The notes below the pieces were generated by a model. That model was given only the letters and a program-made list of their open reading frames with translations, searched no databases and was not told the DNA's origin. Below are positions 29,501 to 40,966 of a stretch of 64,000 nucleotides of DNA, piece after piece; the first letter of the stretch is position 1; the number at the start of each line of letters is the position of its first letter. This DNA comes from Dactylorhiza incarnata (Eukaryota; Streptophyta; Magnoliopsida; Asparagales; Orchidaceae). The position numbers and the translations under genes are program-made. Location: contig JAWHQI010000065.1 of the NCBI GenBank assembly GCA_033032865.1, positions 1,674,001-1,738,000 on the forward strand. The letters are read 5' to 3'.

Positions 29501-31300
29501 TAGGCATCTCCTTAGGCCTTTCTAATCTCGACGAATTACGGGTAGTACATTAATGCTAGTGGGCCCCATCACTCGCACCTCTCTCCCTCTTTGTCCTCTC
29601 TTTGTTCATAGCAATCAAGAAATATATAAAAAAATATAAACATCAAAGACTTATCAACTACTCTTCCCATGTATCCCTTCTCTCAACCTACATCTCCTGG
29701 TCCCTCGCCCCTTGCCACCCTCTCTCTGGGCATATGTCGTATACTAACTTACGGCTACTGCTCCTGCTGCTGCTCAGCGCCATAGCTGCAGCAACTGCGT
29801 TACCCATCATGTCGTCGCAGCCATGTTAGTTCCCCTTGCTCCGCCTCCCCTCCGCACCCTTGCTCCTCACTTGTTGGCAGGTTGGCAACCCATATCTTCT
29901 CCTCACTCTCTCCCTCTCACAAACAGACGTTCTCACAATGAATTGATGGAGCTTATCCCGTGAATCCACTTCTATGCACCTATTATTATTAATTTAACGA
30001 AAAACTTTGGCAGATGCTGAGCTGTAAGAGAGAGGTTGTTGGAAGGGTAAATTAGTCATTTTATGTTACAAGGACAAAATCTACAGTACCCAAAAAAAGA
30101 TTTATTATATAAAATAGATATAAGACAACAGAACACCAATCTACAGAGGCCAACGACGAAGAAGCAGATACTAGGACTTGGAAGGTGTACACTTTCTTTG
30201 TTATGTTTTGAATCCTAGCTCATCTGAAGATTCCAAAATTTTGTCATCGAGTAATGCAGGAGATCAAAACCTAACATCATAAAACGCTACATAGAGTTTT
30301 GGAGGTTTTGGAGGGATTGTAATATGTACAGAGTTGTACATAAATCTCCTCTTATTCTAGGGTTTGGGTATCATATGAAAACGAAGCATCTCCACTCTTG
30401 TAAATGTCTTTATACTTCCATTTAGTAAAACGACCTATTTTTGGTTGTAGGCATAGCCGATCTTGGAGTGAACCACGTAAATCTTGTCTCACTTTGCTTG
30501 ATTTCCCGACACATTTGACGCGCGGCAAGAACAAAAAATATGACCAAAGATTAGTGCCATCATAAGCGCGGCAAGAACAAAAAATATGACCAAAGATTAG
30601 TGGCATCATCGGCACCATATTCTATTCTAGGTTTTTTGTATTAATTCTTATGTAGCATTTATTTATACTTTTTGTGTTGCTTGTCTTATTGTTTAAATAC
30701 TATTGTATTTATGTTGAGACATTATGCTTGGAATGTGTAAAAGTCTAACCATGGCTAAGAGGTATCTCTTCAATTTCTCCTCTTTCCTTCACCACTTTCA
30801 TCTCTACTCGCGCCCCCTTGTTACCCTAGCAGTAACATTGATATAACCTGCGTCCTCCTACCACAAAATCAATTTCACAACGAACTAAAGGATCCCTGCT
30901 CGTGGCCTAGGTGCCTCGTTCTGGTGACTTCGTCTGCTCCGAGCTTTTTTGCCGTATGCAACTTGAGTCGGCGCGTGTCCACCTTACACGAGCAACCCAC
31001 AATAGTAGCTAGATGCAACGTGTTGGTCCGCATGTTCTGGTGTGCCGATTAGGTTACTCATTCCCTCTTCAAAAATCGGTGTATGCCAGGACGCGGACGA
31101 CAACCAATGCATGAATTGATGTCATGGAGAAAGTCTAAACCCATCAGCCACAAGTCCGCGAAGAGATGATGGCGTCGAGCTAGCCACCTTGCAGCGTAGG
31201 ACGCTCATGAAGCAATAATGCTTGAGCACTTATTTCTCCTCTCTCGGCCAATGAGAAGTCGGACCCCAGTTTACTTACGGTCGGCCACCCTGGGCTATTG
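29501..31300. other. No recognised gene
   Basis: Contains short open frames without similarity I recognise. One (29602-29829) ends in a hydrophobic Leu/Ala stretch but has no support. The minus-strand frame 30352-30618 reaches across the 46-bp duplication at 30520. From about 31150 diffuse similarity to Gypsy gag sequence begins. Confidence 0.35.
30520..30610. repeat. 46-bp tandem duplication
   Basis: gcgcggcaagaacaaaaaat and the next 26 bp (atgaccaaagattagtgccatcataa) occur twice in a row, 30520-30565 and 30566-30610, with about one difference in the overlap, so the duplication is recent. Confidence 0.92.
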
Positions 31301-31339
31301 AAGCTACAACACACTCCCCTCATTAATTGGAAGTGTCGT

Positions 31340-32262
31340 ACTTCAATGGCTTCGATTTCCTAGGATGGATTGCAAAAGCGGAGAAAATTTTTTGATATAT
31401 AGCAAACCTCTGAAGCACAGAAAGTTCGGATTATGCTCTTGGGCATGGAGGGTTACGCCTTATATTGGGTTTGTTTGCTTCGCAAGACCACTCAAGACTC
31501 GTGTGGTCGTTTCTCAAATAGTTCTACTCAAGCGTTATGACCACTGCTACTCGAGTAATGCATTGGAGTGTTTTGCGGTGCCCGCCAGACAGGCTCACTT
31601 GATAGCTAAATTGATGAGCTCATCAAACTCGTAAACCAAGTGCCCAGTCTCCAACTTGATCATTAGTTGAGCTACTTCATGCAAGGACTTCTTGCACATA
31701 TTCATTCTTGCCTGCGCACCAAAATCCTTAGAGCATTATCGAAGCCATGGAGATCGCATGTTTGGTCGAACCTGGTTTTTCCGTGAAGCCCAACGACTAT
31801 CCCCGCGCCACTCCAAGCATTTCCACCTACACCACACTCCAATCATACCAACCTTCACATACATCCAAGCCATCGATCCATGTTGTCGTCATCAAGCTCC
31901 ATCCCCTCATTCCACTAAAACATACTTTCCAAAATAGTCATGCTTTCCAAACAAACTGCCTCACCAACTAGGAGTACAATGACATTTGAAGCAACTAGCA
32001 GGGGCTCTGCTTCCGGTGCAAGCAAACTGACACACCAAATCATGATTGACCAATGAAAGAGTTGTCAACGCTCATCGACGATGATGAGGAGGATGTCGCC
32101 TTGGTGGACTTCGAGGCATTAGAAAGTGAGGGGACCCTCACCGACCTGCATGGGGCTTCTACATTGTTTGAATTTTCCATGTTTTTTTGTGGGCGGCATA
32201 TCCAAACAACATATTATGAAATTCTGAAGATAACTCCACAATACGTTGATCCTCATCATGAT
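31340..32262 (+). pseudogene. Gypsy element A: gag remnant
   Basis: Scattered frames: AQKVRIMLLGMEGYALYW-like and WRF-type gag helix at 31365-31634, then near 31995 GLCFRCKQTDTPNHD (one-and-a-half zinc knuckle), continuing KELSTLIDDDEEDVALVDFE into the pre-protease linker (to 32265). The gag of element H at 41 kb is a similar but better preserved relative. Many stops. The protease motif begins MIDS at 32259 and is cut by the lone LTR. Confidence 0.75.
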
Positions 32263-32763
32263 TGACAGTAGAGTGTTACAGGCAAACCCGAAGAACATCA
32301 GTAGAGTCGTTGGAGGAGTGGTCGGAGCCGAGGATGACGAAGGAGGTGGATACTATGGAGTCGAAACCATTACCTAGGCGGGGTGTGCTCGAGAGAGCAA
32401 GAGAGAGAGGGAGAGAAAGAGAGAAAGAGAGTTACCGCAATCTCATTCAAGAGACAAGAAATACACTTAATACTTGCTTGCCTTCATTCAAGCATCTTAT
32501 GCCTTTAAATAGGCTTGCATGACATTAATGACACCTAACAACTCATAGCAACTAACAACCTCTTAATGACTCACCATTTAATACATAAAAATCAATTTGA
32601 CATAATCATAAAGACAGTTGACATGAAAAATAACTTATAGATAAGCAGGCATGAAGCCCATAACACAGGGATAGCCACAACTTCCTCTCCCAAGACATTA
32701 TGACATATTTGCATCGGCCCACGACCCCTTCATCGGCATCATCGTCTACCACTGTGACAGTAG
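32263..32763 (-). repeat. Lone LTR within protease of element A
   Basis: A sequence beginning tgttac at 32274 and ending near 32752, with cctttaaataggc (TATA-like when read on the minus strand) and the purine-rich gagagag block shared with 1-560. The 9-mer tgacagtag is present on both sides (32263-32271 and 32755-32763). Protease coding resumes on the right (LGWGLDVILGVV). I infer a solo LTR; the exact target duplication is unclear. Confidence 0.7.
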
Positions 32764-33653
32764 TCAAAACCCCTCACAATCAACATATGGTATGGTCTAC
32801 CGTTACAAGCATGGTCTTGCCAAATAGTGGTTGAATCTTATGCCTTTGGGTTGGGGCTTAGATGTGATTTTGGGAGTCGTTCGTTGCAATCACTGGGAAA
32901 TATGACACATGACTATATCCTTTATGATGAGGGACATTAACAGACCTTATGTAGCGATGCATCTCACATTCGCAGTAACCACCTTCAGAGTCATTCAAAT
33001 AACTGATCCAGTGAATCTTTCGCTCTTCTTGGGCACATGGTCAAACACCCTGGGGGCTCTAAGATTTCTCCACAGATGCGGTGCATCCTTAATGCTTATC
33101 TCGAGGTGTTTACGGTGTCTCATTGCATACTCCCACCATCAGACAAACTGCATCATCTCTCTTGTTGTAGGGGTTTAAGATCTTTGAGGGATGTTCAAGG
33201 CTACTTAGGCCTCATAGGCTATTATGGGCGCTTCATTAAGGACTATGGCAAGCTCGCACGATCGTTGACCGCACTCCTCAAGAAGAGCACGAACACGACT
33301 TTTAAATGACACTTCGAGGGGACGAAAGCCTTTACCTCCCTTTAGCGAGCTTTGTTTATGGTTTCAATACTCTCCATGTAGGACTTGCACAACCCTTTGA
33401 AGTGGAGTGCGATGCTTCTAAAACAGGTACCGATGCAGTCTTGTGCAATGTGGCCAACCCATCGTATATTTCAATTGATCTTTCTCTATCAAAGTGCGGT
33501 CTCGTCTACTTACGAGAATGAGTTCATGGCACTCATCCTCGTCGTACAACACTGGCGCACTTATCTCATAGGCCGCTACTTCATTGTTTGCGTGGATTAC
33601 TATAGCTTGAGATACCTTCTTATCCAAAAGATTTCAACTCCTGCATAGGTAGT
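32764..33653 (+). pseudogene. Element A: protease end, RT end and RNase H
   Basis: LGWGLDVILGVVRCNHWE is the protease tail. Most of RT is missing. RSLRDVQGYLGLIGYYGRFI (33178-33240) is the RT/connection block, then EGTKAFTSL and EVECDAS-like RNase H sequence, and YENEFMALILVVQHWRTYLI with a frameshift between. It stops at LIQKISTPA, where element B inserted. RNase H resumes at 40745. Confidence 0.8.
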
Positions 33654-33658
33654 CTGGG

Positions 33659-34753
33659 TGATGGAGCCGGCGACCCCTGACTTGATGATGGTACCGGCAT
33701 GCTTACGGAGGATCCCTCTCCATCTCCAACAAAAGATTTGCGGCGCCGTGGTACCATTGATGCTCACCGCTACAACTTCCGTCCGCGGCGCTAGACATTA
33801 ATTTAATATTAAATATGATTTTGTCATAGTCTAACTTCTTATTTTCATGCTTCTATGTTTTAATTTTAGGCCAGCATTTAGACAGAATTTTTGTAAGCAT
33901 ATATATAGGCAAATTTTGGGTGGATTGAAGAATGAAGAGAAAAAAAAAACTATTTTCAGATTTTCCTAAACTTTCCCGTGGCTCCTCTCTTGGCCGCCGC
34001 CCCCGCATCCCGTCTTCCCTCTCTCGGCACTCTCGGCCTCCCCAAATCCCCCCTCCTCTACGGACCGGTTCGGCGCCCCCTCCTCTCTACACTCCTCTTG
34101 ATAGTGGTGGCCGAGTACCCATCTCCCATCTCTTGGGGTTTTCGGCCTGGGAGCTTCTCCATCCTCTTGAGGAAACTCTCTCTCCGGTGTGATTCGAAGA
34201 AGGCGGCGTGCTTCTCTCCATCCGGCGGGACTCCGGTGGAATCGTGGTAGAGTGATCCCTCTACCTAGTTCTCTACATACAAGTGGGGGTAACGATTTAC
34301 AAACTCTAAACCTTGTGTTTCCCACTTGATAAATCTCGTGGCGAGATAATATTGCGTGGCTTGCGAAATCATCGAATTTCGTCGTGGTTTTTCTTCGCAA
34401 CGATTTGTTATTGTTCATCTAAATTTGTTTAAATTCGTGAGGCTTGGCGGTCCTCGTTTTCTTTTATTGGGAGAGATCCACCATTTCCGAGTCGTTTGTT
34501 TTCGTGGATTCTCTTGGTCCAACAAACGCTCGTCCGGGTCGTGTGGATCCATTTCGCTTGAGAAGATTTTGGCTTATCGCCTTAATTTGACCTAGAGGGG
34601 CTTCGCGAACCTCGTAAACGCTAGTGGTAATTAATCCGTAAAAAGACAAATTGGTAACTGCGTTTAAGTTTGCGCACGTAAAATAGAGCGTGAGATTAGC
34701 GTCTCGTGTGCCTCCCGTCCATCCGATCTCGATTAGGGGATTAGCCTACATCA
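33659..34753 (+). repeat. 5' LTR of B
   Basis: 1095 bp, TGATGG...ACATCA. Its first about 136 bp copy the C-terminal coding tail of the pol gene. A TATA-like ctatatatagg region sits near 33899-33909. Confidence 0.93.
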
Positions 34754-34756
34754 ATT

Positions 34757-34768
34757 TGGTATCAGAGC
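34757..34768 (+). promoter_or_regulatory. Primer-binding site of B
   Basis: TGGTATCAGAGC, exact initiator-Met-tRNA complement, 3 bp after the LTR. Confidence 0.93.
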
Positions 34769-34921
34769 GAGGTGCGTGCCGATTTCTTAATCGACACATT
34801 CCTACGTTCTCTCGGTAGGCGTCTTCACAAATTATAAATTCAGCAAAACCAAAAACAAACACAAAATTTAGACATCGTCGCTATGTGTTTTAAAATTATC
34901 TTCATCTGGTTTTAAAACTAC

Positions 34922-36110
34922 ATGCGCACTAAACATGGTACGGAGTACACCTCATCTACCTCCCAAATGGGGGACGAGCGGGATACGGGTCGCGTTCCAA
35001 CAACGGTTGATGATCTCCGCCGGGAGTTCAATGATCAGTTGACGGACATTAGGGAAATGCTACACAAAATGAGGTTAAACCAAGCGGCCCCCCAAAACCA
35101 TGCATCCCACCAACGTGATGAGGGGAATAAAAATAAAGATTATGCCCCGCGTGCCCCTCTTCGTAATAATCGCGCCCCACGTGAGTTTGATATTACTAGG
35201 GTTGTCCGGATCAAACCCCCTACGTAAGACGGTCTAGGTGAGCCCCAAGTATTTTTAGACAGGTTATAGAGATCGAATGTTATTTCGAGTGGCAAAATCT
35301 GACCGACGCGCACAAGGTGCAAGTTGCGAAGATGAAGCTATTAGGTAGGGCGAAGATATTTTGGTTGAACAAGGAAAGACGCTTAGGTGCGGTGAATGGC
35401 TTGCCACCAATTGGATGGCAAGGCATGAAGGCCATGTTGACCGACCAGTATGTCCCCACGTATCATCGGACTCAGATGTTTGATGATTTAGCAACTCTTA
35501 AACAAGGGAATAGGTCGGTCGCCGATTACATGAGCCATCTTAAGGACATGATGGTCAGGTGCAATGTTAAGGAGATGCCTGAGGTCACCCTCTCTAGGTT
35601 TCGTAAGGGACTCAACCCCGACTTCCAGGGTAAGCTCCTACATTATGGTCACACCGATCTAAGCACCACTTTTAACGCCGCCTTGGACATTGAGAAGCAC
35701 AATGCCTCCAAGTCCAAGACTCGTTCTTTTAAGAAGGGAACGTCCATCTTAGGACCACCACCACCCTCCACCTTTAGGGATAAGGGTAAGTTCCGGTCCG
35801 CTGACCTGAACTCAATTGTCGTCACGGTTAGAAACATTAGAAACCCGACCGGTGAGAGAGTGTCAGTGGGTAGGGTTAGCAAGACGAATGCCACTTGTTT
35901 TGCTTGCGGCATTCAGGGCCACTACGCAAGTGAGTGCCCAACCAAGCACAAACCCCTAGCTCTTTTGGATGCCTCCTCGGATCCCGCCGACATCGTGTAT
36001 GAAGCAAGTGAAGAGTCTGACCCGGAGGGAGTCCCCAGTGACATAGAGGATGACTACAACATAATGGTCATGAAGGTGTATTGTAGCTACCCCCATGCGT
36101 CTGAGGATTG
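34922..36110 (+). pseudogene. Chromovirus B gag
   Basis: Starts MRTKHGTEYTSSTSQMGDER (34922). A coiled-coil stretch DDLRREFNDQLTDIREMLHK follows. A stop at 35225 and a frameshift near 35265 separate it from 35317-36111, which has the gag core AHKVQVAKMKLLGRAKIFW, KQGNRSVADYMSHLKDMMV and the zinc knuckle CFACGIQGHYASEC (about 35898-35940). An acidic linker leads to the protease. Capsid protein; only one frameshift and one stop away from open. Confidence 0.88.
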
Positions 36111-36129
36111 AAATAAGAATAACATTTTT

Positions 36130-37099
36130 TTCTCTCATCTTTAAGAGCGGAGAAAAATTGTGTAAGCTTATCATTGATAGTGGAACTGGCAAGAATGTGG
36201 TATCGGAGAACGCGGTAACCCGTATGTTTTTGACCACCGAGCCTCACCCACATCCTTACAAGGTGGCGTGAGTAAATAAGACCACCCTTCCGGTTGCAAG
36301 GCGATGTTTGGTTCCCCTTACTATCAAAGCTTATTCTGAACAGATTTGGTGTGACGTCATCCTCATGGATGCTTGCCACATATTATTAGGACGCACATGG
36401 CTTTTTGATCATGATGTTACTCACTTTAGGCGTGCTAATACTTATGAGTTTAAGTTTAATGGTAGGAAGATTGTCCTGAAGCCCACTCCGCCTAAGGATC
36501 CGACCGTCCTTTCTAAGGACACGATTATTCAAATTGAGAAGAAAACTTTAAGTCTGATAGGAAAGAAAGAGTTTGTGCGTGATTCCTTTATGGAGGGAGT
36601 CCTATATGCCTTAGTCTGCTTGCAAGTGAAGGAAGACGTGTCCGTTTTTGAAGGTTTACCGGTAGCATTAAGGAGGCTCTTAGAAGAGTTTAAGGATGTC
36701 TACCCGGAAGAGCTACCGCCCATGTTACCCCCCATGCGGGAAATCCAACATGCGATAGACTTCGTCCCGGGTTCCTCCTTGCCCAACCTTCCACATTATC
36801 GGCTTAACCCCTCCGCACACCTTGAATTGCAAACTCAAATTTCGGATCTGCTAGGTAAGGGGTTCATCCGTCATAGCAAGAGTCCTTGTGCCATACCCGC
36901 CTTACTAGCCCCTAGGAAAGACGGTTCTTGGAGGATGTGTGTGGACAGTAGGGTTATTAATAAAATTACTATTAAATACAGGTTTCCCATCCCTCGATTG
37001 GACGACTTGTTGGATATGTTAGTCGGGGCCACGATTTTTTCTAAGCTAGATCTTAGGAGTGGCTACCATCAAATGAGGATTAGGGCGGGAGACGAATAG
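36130..37099 (+). pseudogene. Chromovirus B protease and RT first half
   Basis: Retropepsin: KLIIDSGTGKNVVSENAVTR (catalytic Asp present), a TGA stop at about 36269, then [20 protein letters not shown]. From 36308 the frame is open: pre-RT linker, then RT with [20 protein letters not shown] and [20 protein letters not shown], containing the first catalytic Asp (KLD). It stops at TAG 37097, where relatives have Trp. The same frame resumes at once at 37103. Confidence 0.92.
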
Positions 37100-37102
37100 A
37101 AA

Positions 37103-38653
37103 ATGGCTTTCAAATCGAAAGACAGGATTTATGAGTGGTTGGTGATGTCGTTTGGGCTCTCTAATGCCCCAAGTACTTTCTCGAGGATGATGACTCACGT
37201 GTTCCAACCCTTCATGGGGAAGTTCATAGTCGTGTATTTTGATGATATCCTAGTCTTTAGCACCTCTCCGACCGATCATGAATCGCACTTGAGGACTATC
37301 CTTACCACGTTGCGAACGGAAGAATTATTTGTCAATATTAAAAAGTGTACGTTCTATGTGTCATATGTGGAGTTCCTTGGTTATATAGTAAGTTCGGAAG
37401 GCATACATGTTGATCCTAAGAAGGTCCAAGCTATTATGGATTGGCCGGAGCCCACCACCATGCGGGATGTTAGGAGTTTTCATGGTCTCGCTACCTTTTA
37501 TCGCCGATTCATTCGTGATTTTAGTAGCATCATGGCGCCGATTACGGAGTGTTTTAAGAAAGGTGATTTCACGTGGACTAAGTCGGCTGCTAAGGCCTTT
37601 CAAACAATTAAATCACGAATGTCGGAAGCGCCTCTTTTGCGGTTGCTAGATTTTAGTAAGGTTTTTGAACTATCTTGTGATGCGTCCGGGGTTGGCATAG
37701 GCGGTGTCTTAAGTCAAGAGGGGCATCCGATTGGGTACTTCAGTGAGAAGCTCGTCGGCCCAAAACTGAATTATTCTAATTATGGCCGAGAGTTTTATGC
37801 CGTTATTCGTTGTCTCCAGCATTGGAGGCACTATCTACTCCCTAAGGAGTTTGTTATCCAATCCGATCACGATGCTTTGAGATTGGTCAATTCTCAAAGC
37901 AAAATCAGCCCCCGCCATGCCAAGTGGGTCTCTTATCTTCAAGAGTACACCTTTATTATAAAACATCTTAAGGGTACTTTAAATCAGATGGCAGACGCCC
38001 TCAGTCGTGTCTCTTTACTATTGTCCACTCTAGAAGTGAAGGTCATTGGGTTTGATAGGATTAAGGATGAGTACGTTCATTGCCCGGATTTCAAAGATAT
38101 CTATTTATCCGCGCAAGGCGACTCTCCTACTACCATTTCTGTGTATTATATTCGAGACGGCTATCTATTCAAGCACTCGAAGTTGTGCATCCCTCTCTCG
38201 TCTCTGCGGCACCTTATAGTCTGGGAATTGCATAGTGGTGGTCAAGGCGGTCATTTTGGTCGTGATAAGACTATTACTTTAGTTGAGGACAAATTTCATT
38301 GGCCCAGACTTAAATCCATGGTTAACAAAATTGTGGGGAGTTGTCGTGTATGTCAGCTAGCTAAGGGAAACAAGACGAACGCCGTCCTTTATACTCCTCT
38401 TCCGATTCCTTCTATCCCATGGGAAGATGTTAGTATGGACTTTATTTTGGGTCTACCACTTACTTTTAGGCGTCACGATTCCATCTTGGTAGTGGTCGAT
38501 CGGTTTTCTAAGATGGCTTATTTTATTGCATGCAACAAAACCAATGATGCCTCACATATTGCAAAACTATATTTTAAAGAGGTCGTTGGACATCGGGGCG
38601 TTCCAAAGACGATAGTAACTGATAGGGACGTAAAATTTACAAGTTATTTTTGA
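37103..38653 (+). pseudogene. Chromovirus B RT second half, RNase H, integrase first half
   Basis: 516 open codons. RT has VVYFDDILVFS (catalytic YFDD). RNase H: ELSCDASGVGIGGVLSQEGH, HYLLPKEFVIQSDHDALRLV and LNQMADALSR. Integrase: zinc-binding region with CRVCQLAKGNKTN, catalytic core VSMDFILGLP and IVTDRDVKFTSYF (two Asp). It ends at a TGA at 38653 that again sits where Trp is expected. All domain motifs present are well preserved. Confidence 0.95.
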
Positions 38654-38671
38654 AAAACTCTTTGGAAGCTC

Positions 38672-39769
38672 ATGGGCACCAAGCTCTTGTTTTCTTCGGC
38701 CTACCATCCACAAACGGATGGGCAAACGGAAGTAATAAACCGAAGTTTGGGTAATTTACTTAGGTGTCTTGTTGGTGACCATAAGGGCACTTGGAACTTA
38801 GTCCTTCCCGACGCCCAGCTTGCGTACAACAATTCCAAGAATAGATCTACGGGTTTATCCACAAATGAAATCGTGCATGGCTATAAGGCACCGGTGTCAC
38901 TTGATTTGTCTTATAAGTCAAGTCATTTTGCACACGAATTCGCTCTTCATGTTCAGAATTTGCATAAGAGCATTCAAGAAACATTAACCAACCAATACGC
39001 ATCTTATCAATCACATGCTAATTTACGTAAGAAAGAGTCACACTTTAATGTTGATGATTTTGTCTTGGTGCGTCTCATCCCTGATCGGATGCCTTCGGGC
39101 ACCATTAAAAAGTTAGCGAATCGGAGAGCCGGTCCTTTTCGAATCTTAAAGAAGTTAGGTGACAATGCTTATCTCTTAGAGTTACCCACTGATTGGGGTA
39201 TATCCCATATTTTCAATGTTTCGGATTTAACGTCGTATTTATCTCCGCCAATTAAAATATCTAACCCCACGTTTATGCCTACTACTTCTTCTTCTATTGG
39301 GTTGGGGGGTGAGATTGTCCCGGGTTCGTTCTCTACTTCGGTCTCTACTGGAGGTACGCTTAATGTTGATGTTGAAGCTATTTCTCCTTCTTTGGCTAAT
39401 GCTTTCCCAAGGTTCCCCAAGACCACATTTTTGCCTGACAGGATCCTCGCCGATGAAGTGCTCTCATCACCTTGTGGTGACAGTCGTCGCTACTTGATCC
39501 GGTGGCGTGATCGCCCCGCTTCTGATGACTCTTGGTTACCCGAGTCGGAGGTGGCTCTTTTGGATGACGCTCTTCTACGCCGGTACATTCAAGCCCACTC
39601 ATCGATGATGAGTACTTTTGAGAGGGGGAGAATTGATGGAGCCGACGACCCCCGACTTGATGATGGTACCGGCATGCTTACGGAGGATCCCTCTCCATCT
39701 CCAACAAAAGATTTGCGGCGTCGTGGTACCATTGATGCTCGCCGCTACAACTTCCGTCCGCAGCGCTAG
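38672..39769 (+). pseudogene. Chromovirus B integrase C-terminus with chromodomain
   Basis: 365 codons starting MGTKLLFSSAYHPQTDGQTE (catalytic Glu), then the GPY/F module (FVLVRLIPDRMPSGTIKKLA, GPFRILKKLGDNAYLLELP). From about 39445, DRILADEVLSSPCGDSRRYL, then IRWRDRPASDDSWLPESE, a chromodomain that targets insertion to marked chromatin in this clade. The last 45 codons (from 39634) lie in the 3' LTR and end RRYNFRPQR. Confidence 0.94.
39619..39633 (+). promoter_or_regulatory. Polypurine tract of B
   Basis: tgagagggggagaat directly before the 3' LTR, translated as part of FERGRID in the pol frame. Confidence 0.85.
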
Positions 39770-40744
39770 ACATTAATTTAATATTAAATATGATTTTGTC
39801 ATAGTCTAACTTCTTATTTTCATGCTTCTATGTTTTAATTTCTGGCCTGCATTTAGACAGAATTTTTGTAAGCCTATATATAGGCAAATTTTGGGTGGAT
39901 TGAAGGATGAAGAGATAAAAAAAGAAAACCTAATTTCAGATTTTCCTAAACTTTCCCGTGGCTCCTCTCTTGGTCGCCTCCCCCGCATCTCGTCTTCCCT
40001 CTCTCGGCAGTCTCGGCCTCACCAAATCCCCCCTCCTCTTCGGACCGGTTCGCCCCCCCCCCCCCCCCCCCCCTCTCTACACTCCTCTTGATAGTGGTGG
40101 CTGAGTACCCATCTCTCATCACTTGGGGTTTTCGGCCTGGGAGCTTCTCCATCCTCTTGAGGAAACTCTCTCTCCAGTGTGATTCGAAGAAGGCAACGTG
40201 CTTCTCTCCATCCGGTGGTAGTCCGGTGGAATCATGGTAGAGCGATCCCTCTACCTAGTTCTTTACATCTGAGTGGGGGTAACAATTTACAAACTCTAAA
40301 CCTTGTGTTTACCTCTTGATAAATCTCGTGGCGAGATAATATTGTGTGTCTTGCGAAATCATCGAATTTCGTCGTGGTTTTTCTTCGCAACGATTTGTTA
40401 TTGTTCATCTAAATTTGTTTAAATTCATGAGGATAGACGGTCTTCGTTTTTTTTTGTTGGGAGAGATCCACCATTTCCGAATCGTTTGTTTTCGTAGATT
40501 CTCTTGGTCCAACTAACGCTCGTCCGGGTCGTGTGGATCCATTTCGCTTGAGAAGATTTTGGCTTATCGCCTTAATTTGACCTAGAGGGGCTTCGCGAAC
40601 CTCGTAAACGCTAGTGGTAATTAATCCGTAAAAAGGGACAAATTTGTAACTGCATTTAAGTTTGCGCACGTAAAATAGAGCGTGAGATTAGCGTCTCGTG
40701 TGCCTCCGTTCATCCGATCTCGATTAGGGGATTAGCCTACATCA
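39634..40744 (+). repeat. 3' LTR of B
   Basis: 1111 bp. It differs from the 5' copy by scattered substitutions and by a 21-base C run (40053-40073) where the 5' copy has cggcgccccctcct. It ends ACATCA, then CTGGG. Confidence 0.93.
40053..40073 (+). repeat. Poly-C tract in the 3' LTR of B
   Basis: 21 C residues. The other LTR has mixed sequence at this place. Confidence 0.95.
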
Positions 40745-40900
40745 CTGGGTGGCCAAGTCACTCGGCTACGACTTCTCGATGGATTTTAAGATGGAAAGAA
40801 CTAATAAGGCAGCAAACGCCATACCTCGGTAGTCAGAGTCCTCCATCTCGCTCATAGAAATTTCAAGGCCTGGGAGGGAAGGCTCGTCTATTATTCAACG
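40745..40900 (+). pseudogene. Element A: end of RNase H
   Basis: WVAKSLGYDFSMDFKMERTN then KAANAIPR is the RNase H C-terminal block of element A, continuing the fragment that ended at 33653. A stop follows. Sequence to about 40900 looks like the RNase H-integrase linker. Element A resumes only at 60191. Confidence 0.8.
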
Positions 40901-40966
40901 AGAAGTAGAAGCATACTTGAGTCTCTGCAGCATACTTGAGCCTCTGCCGCCCAACTGCCATTTTCA

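Larger units (their letters stand above)
33654..40749 (+). mobile_element. Chromovirus B, structurally complete Gypsy element
   Basis: 7086 bp (33659-40744) with LTRs of 1095 and 1111 bp (TGATGGAGCC...CCTACATCA), initiator-Met primer site, purine tract and the exact 5-bp duplication CTGGG (33654-33658 and 40745-40749). Gene order is gag, protease, RT, RNase H, integrase with GPY/F and chromodomain. It is the most complete element in the window but is silenced by several stops. It split the RNase H gene of element A at IST-PA/WV. Confidence 0.96.

Noticed and set aside
29602..29829. Small secreted-protein-like frame with hydrophobic stretch
   Set aside because: 75 codons, hydrophobic segment at the wrong end, no similarity and no neighbouring exon signals.
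30352..30618. Minus-strand 88-codon frame as an upstream ceramidase exon
   Set aside because: No ceramidase block is present and it runs over a 46-bp tandem duplication.
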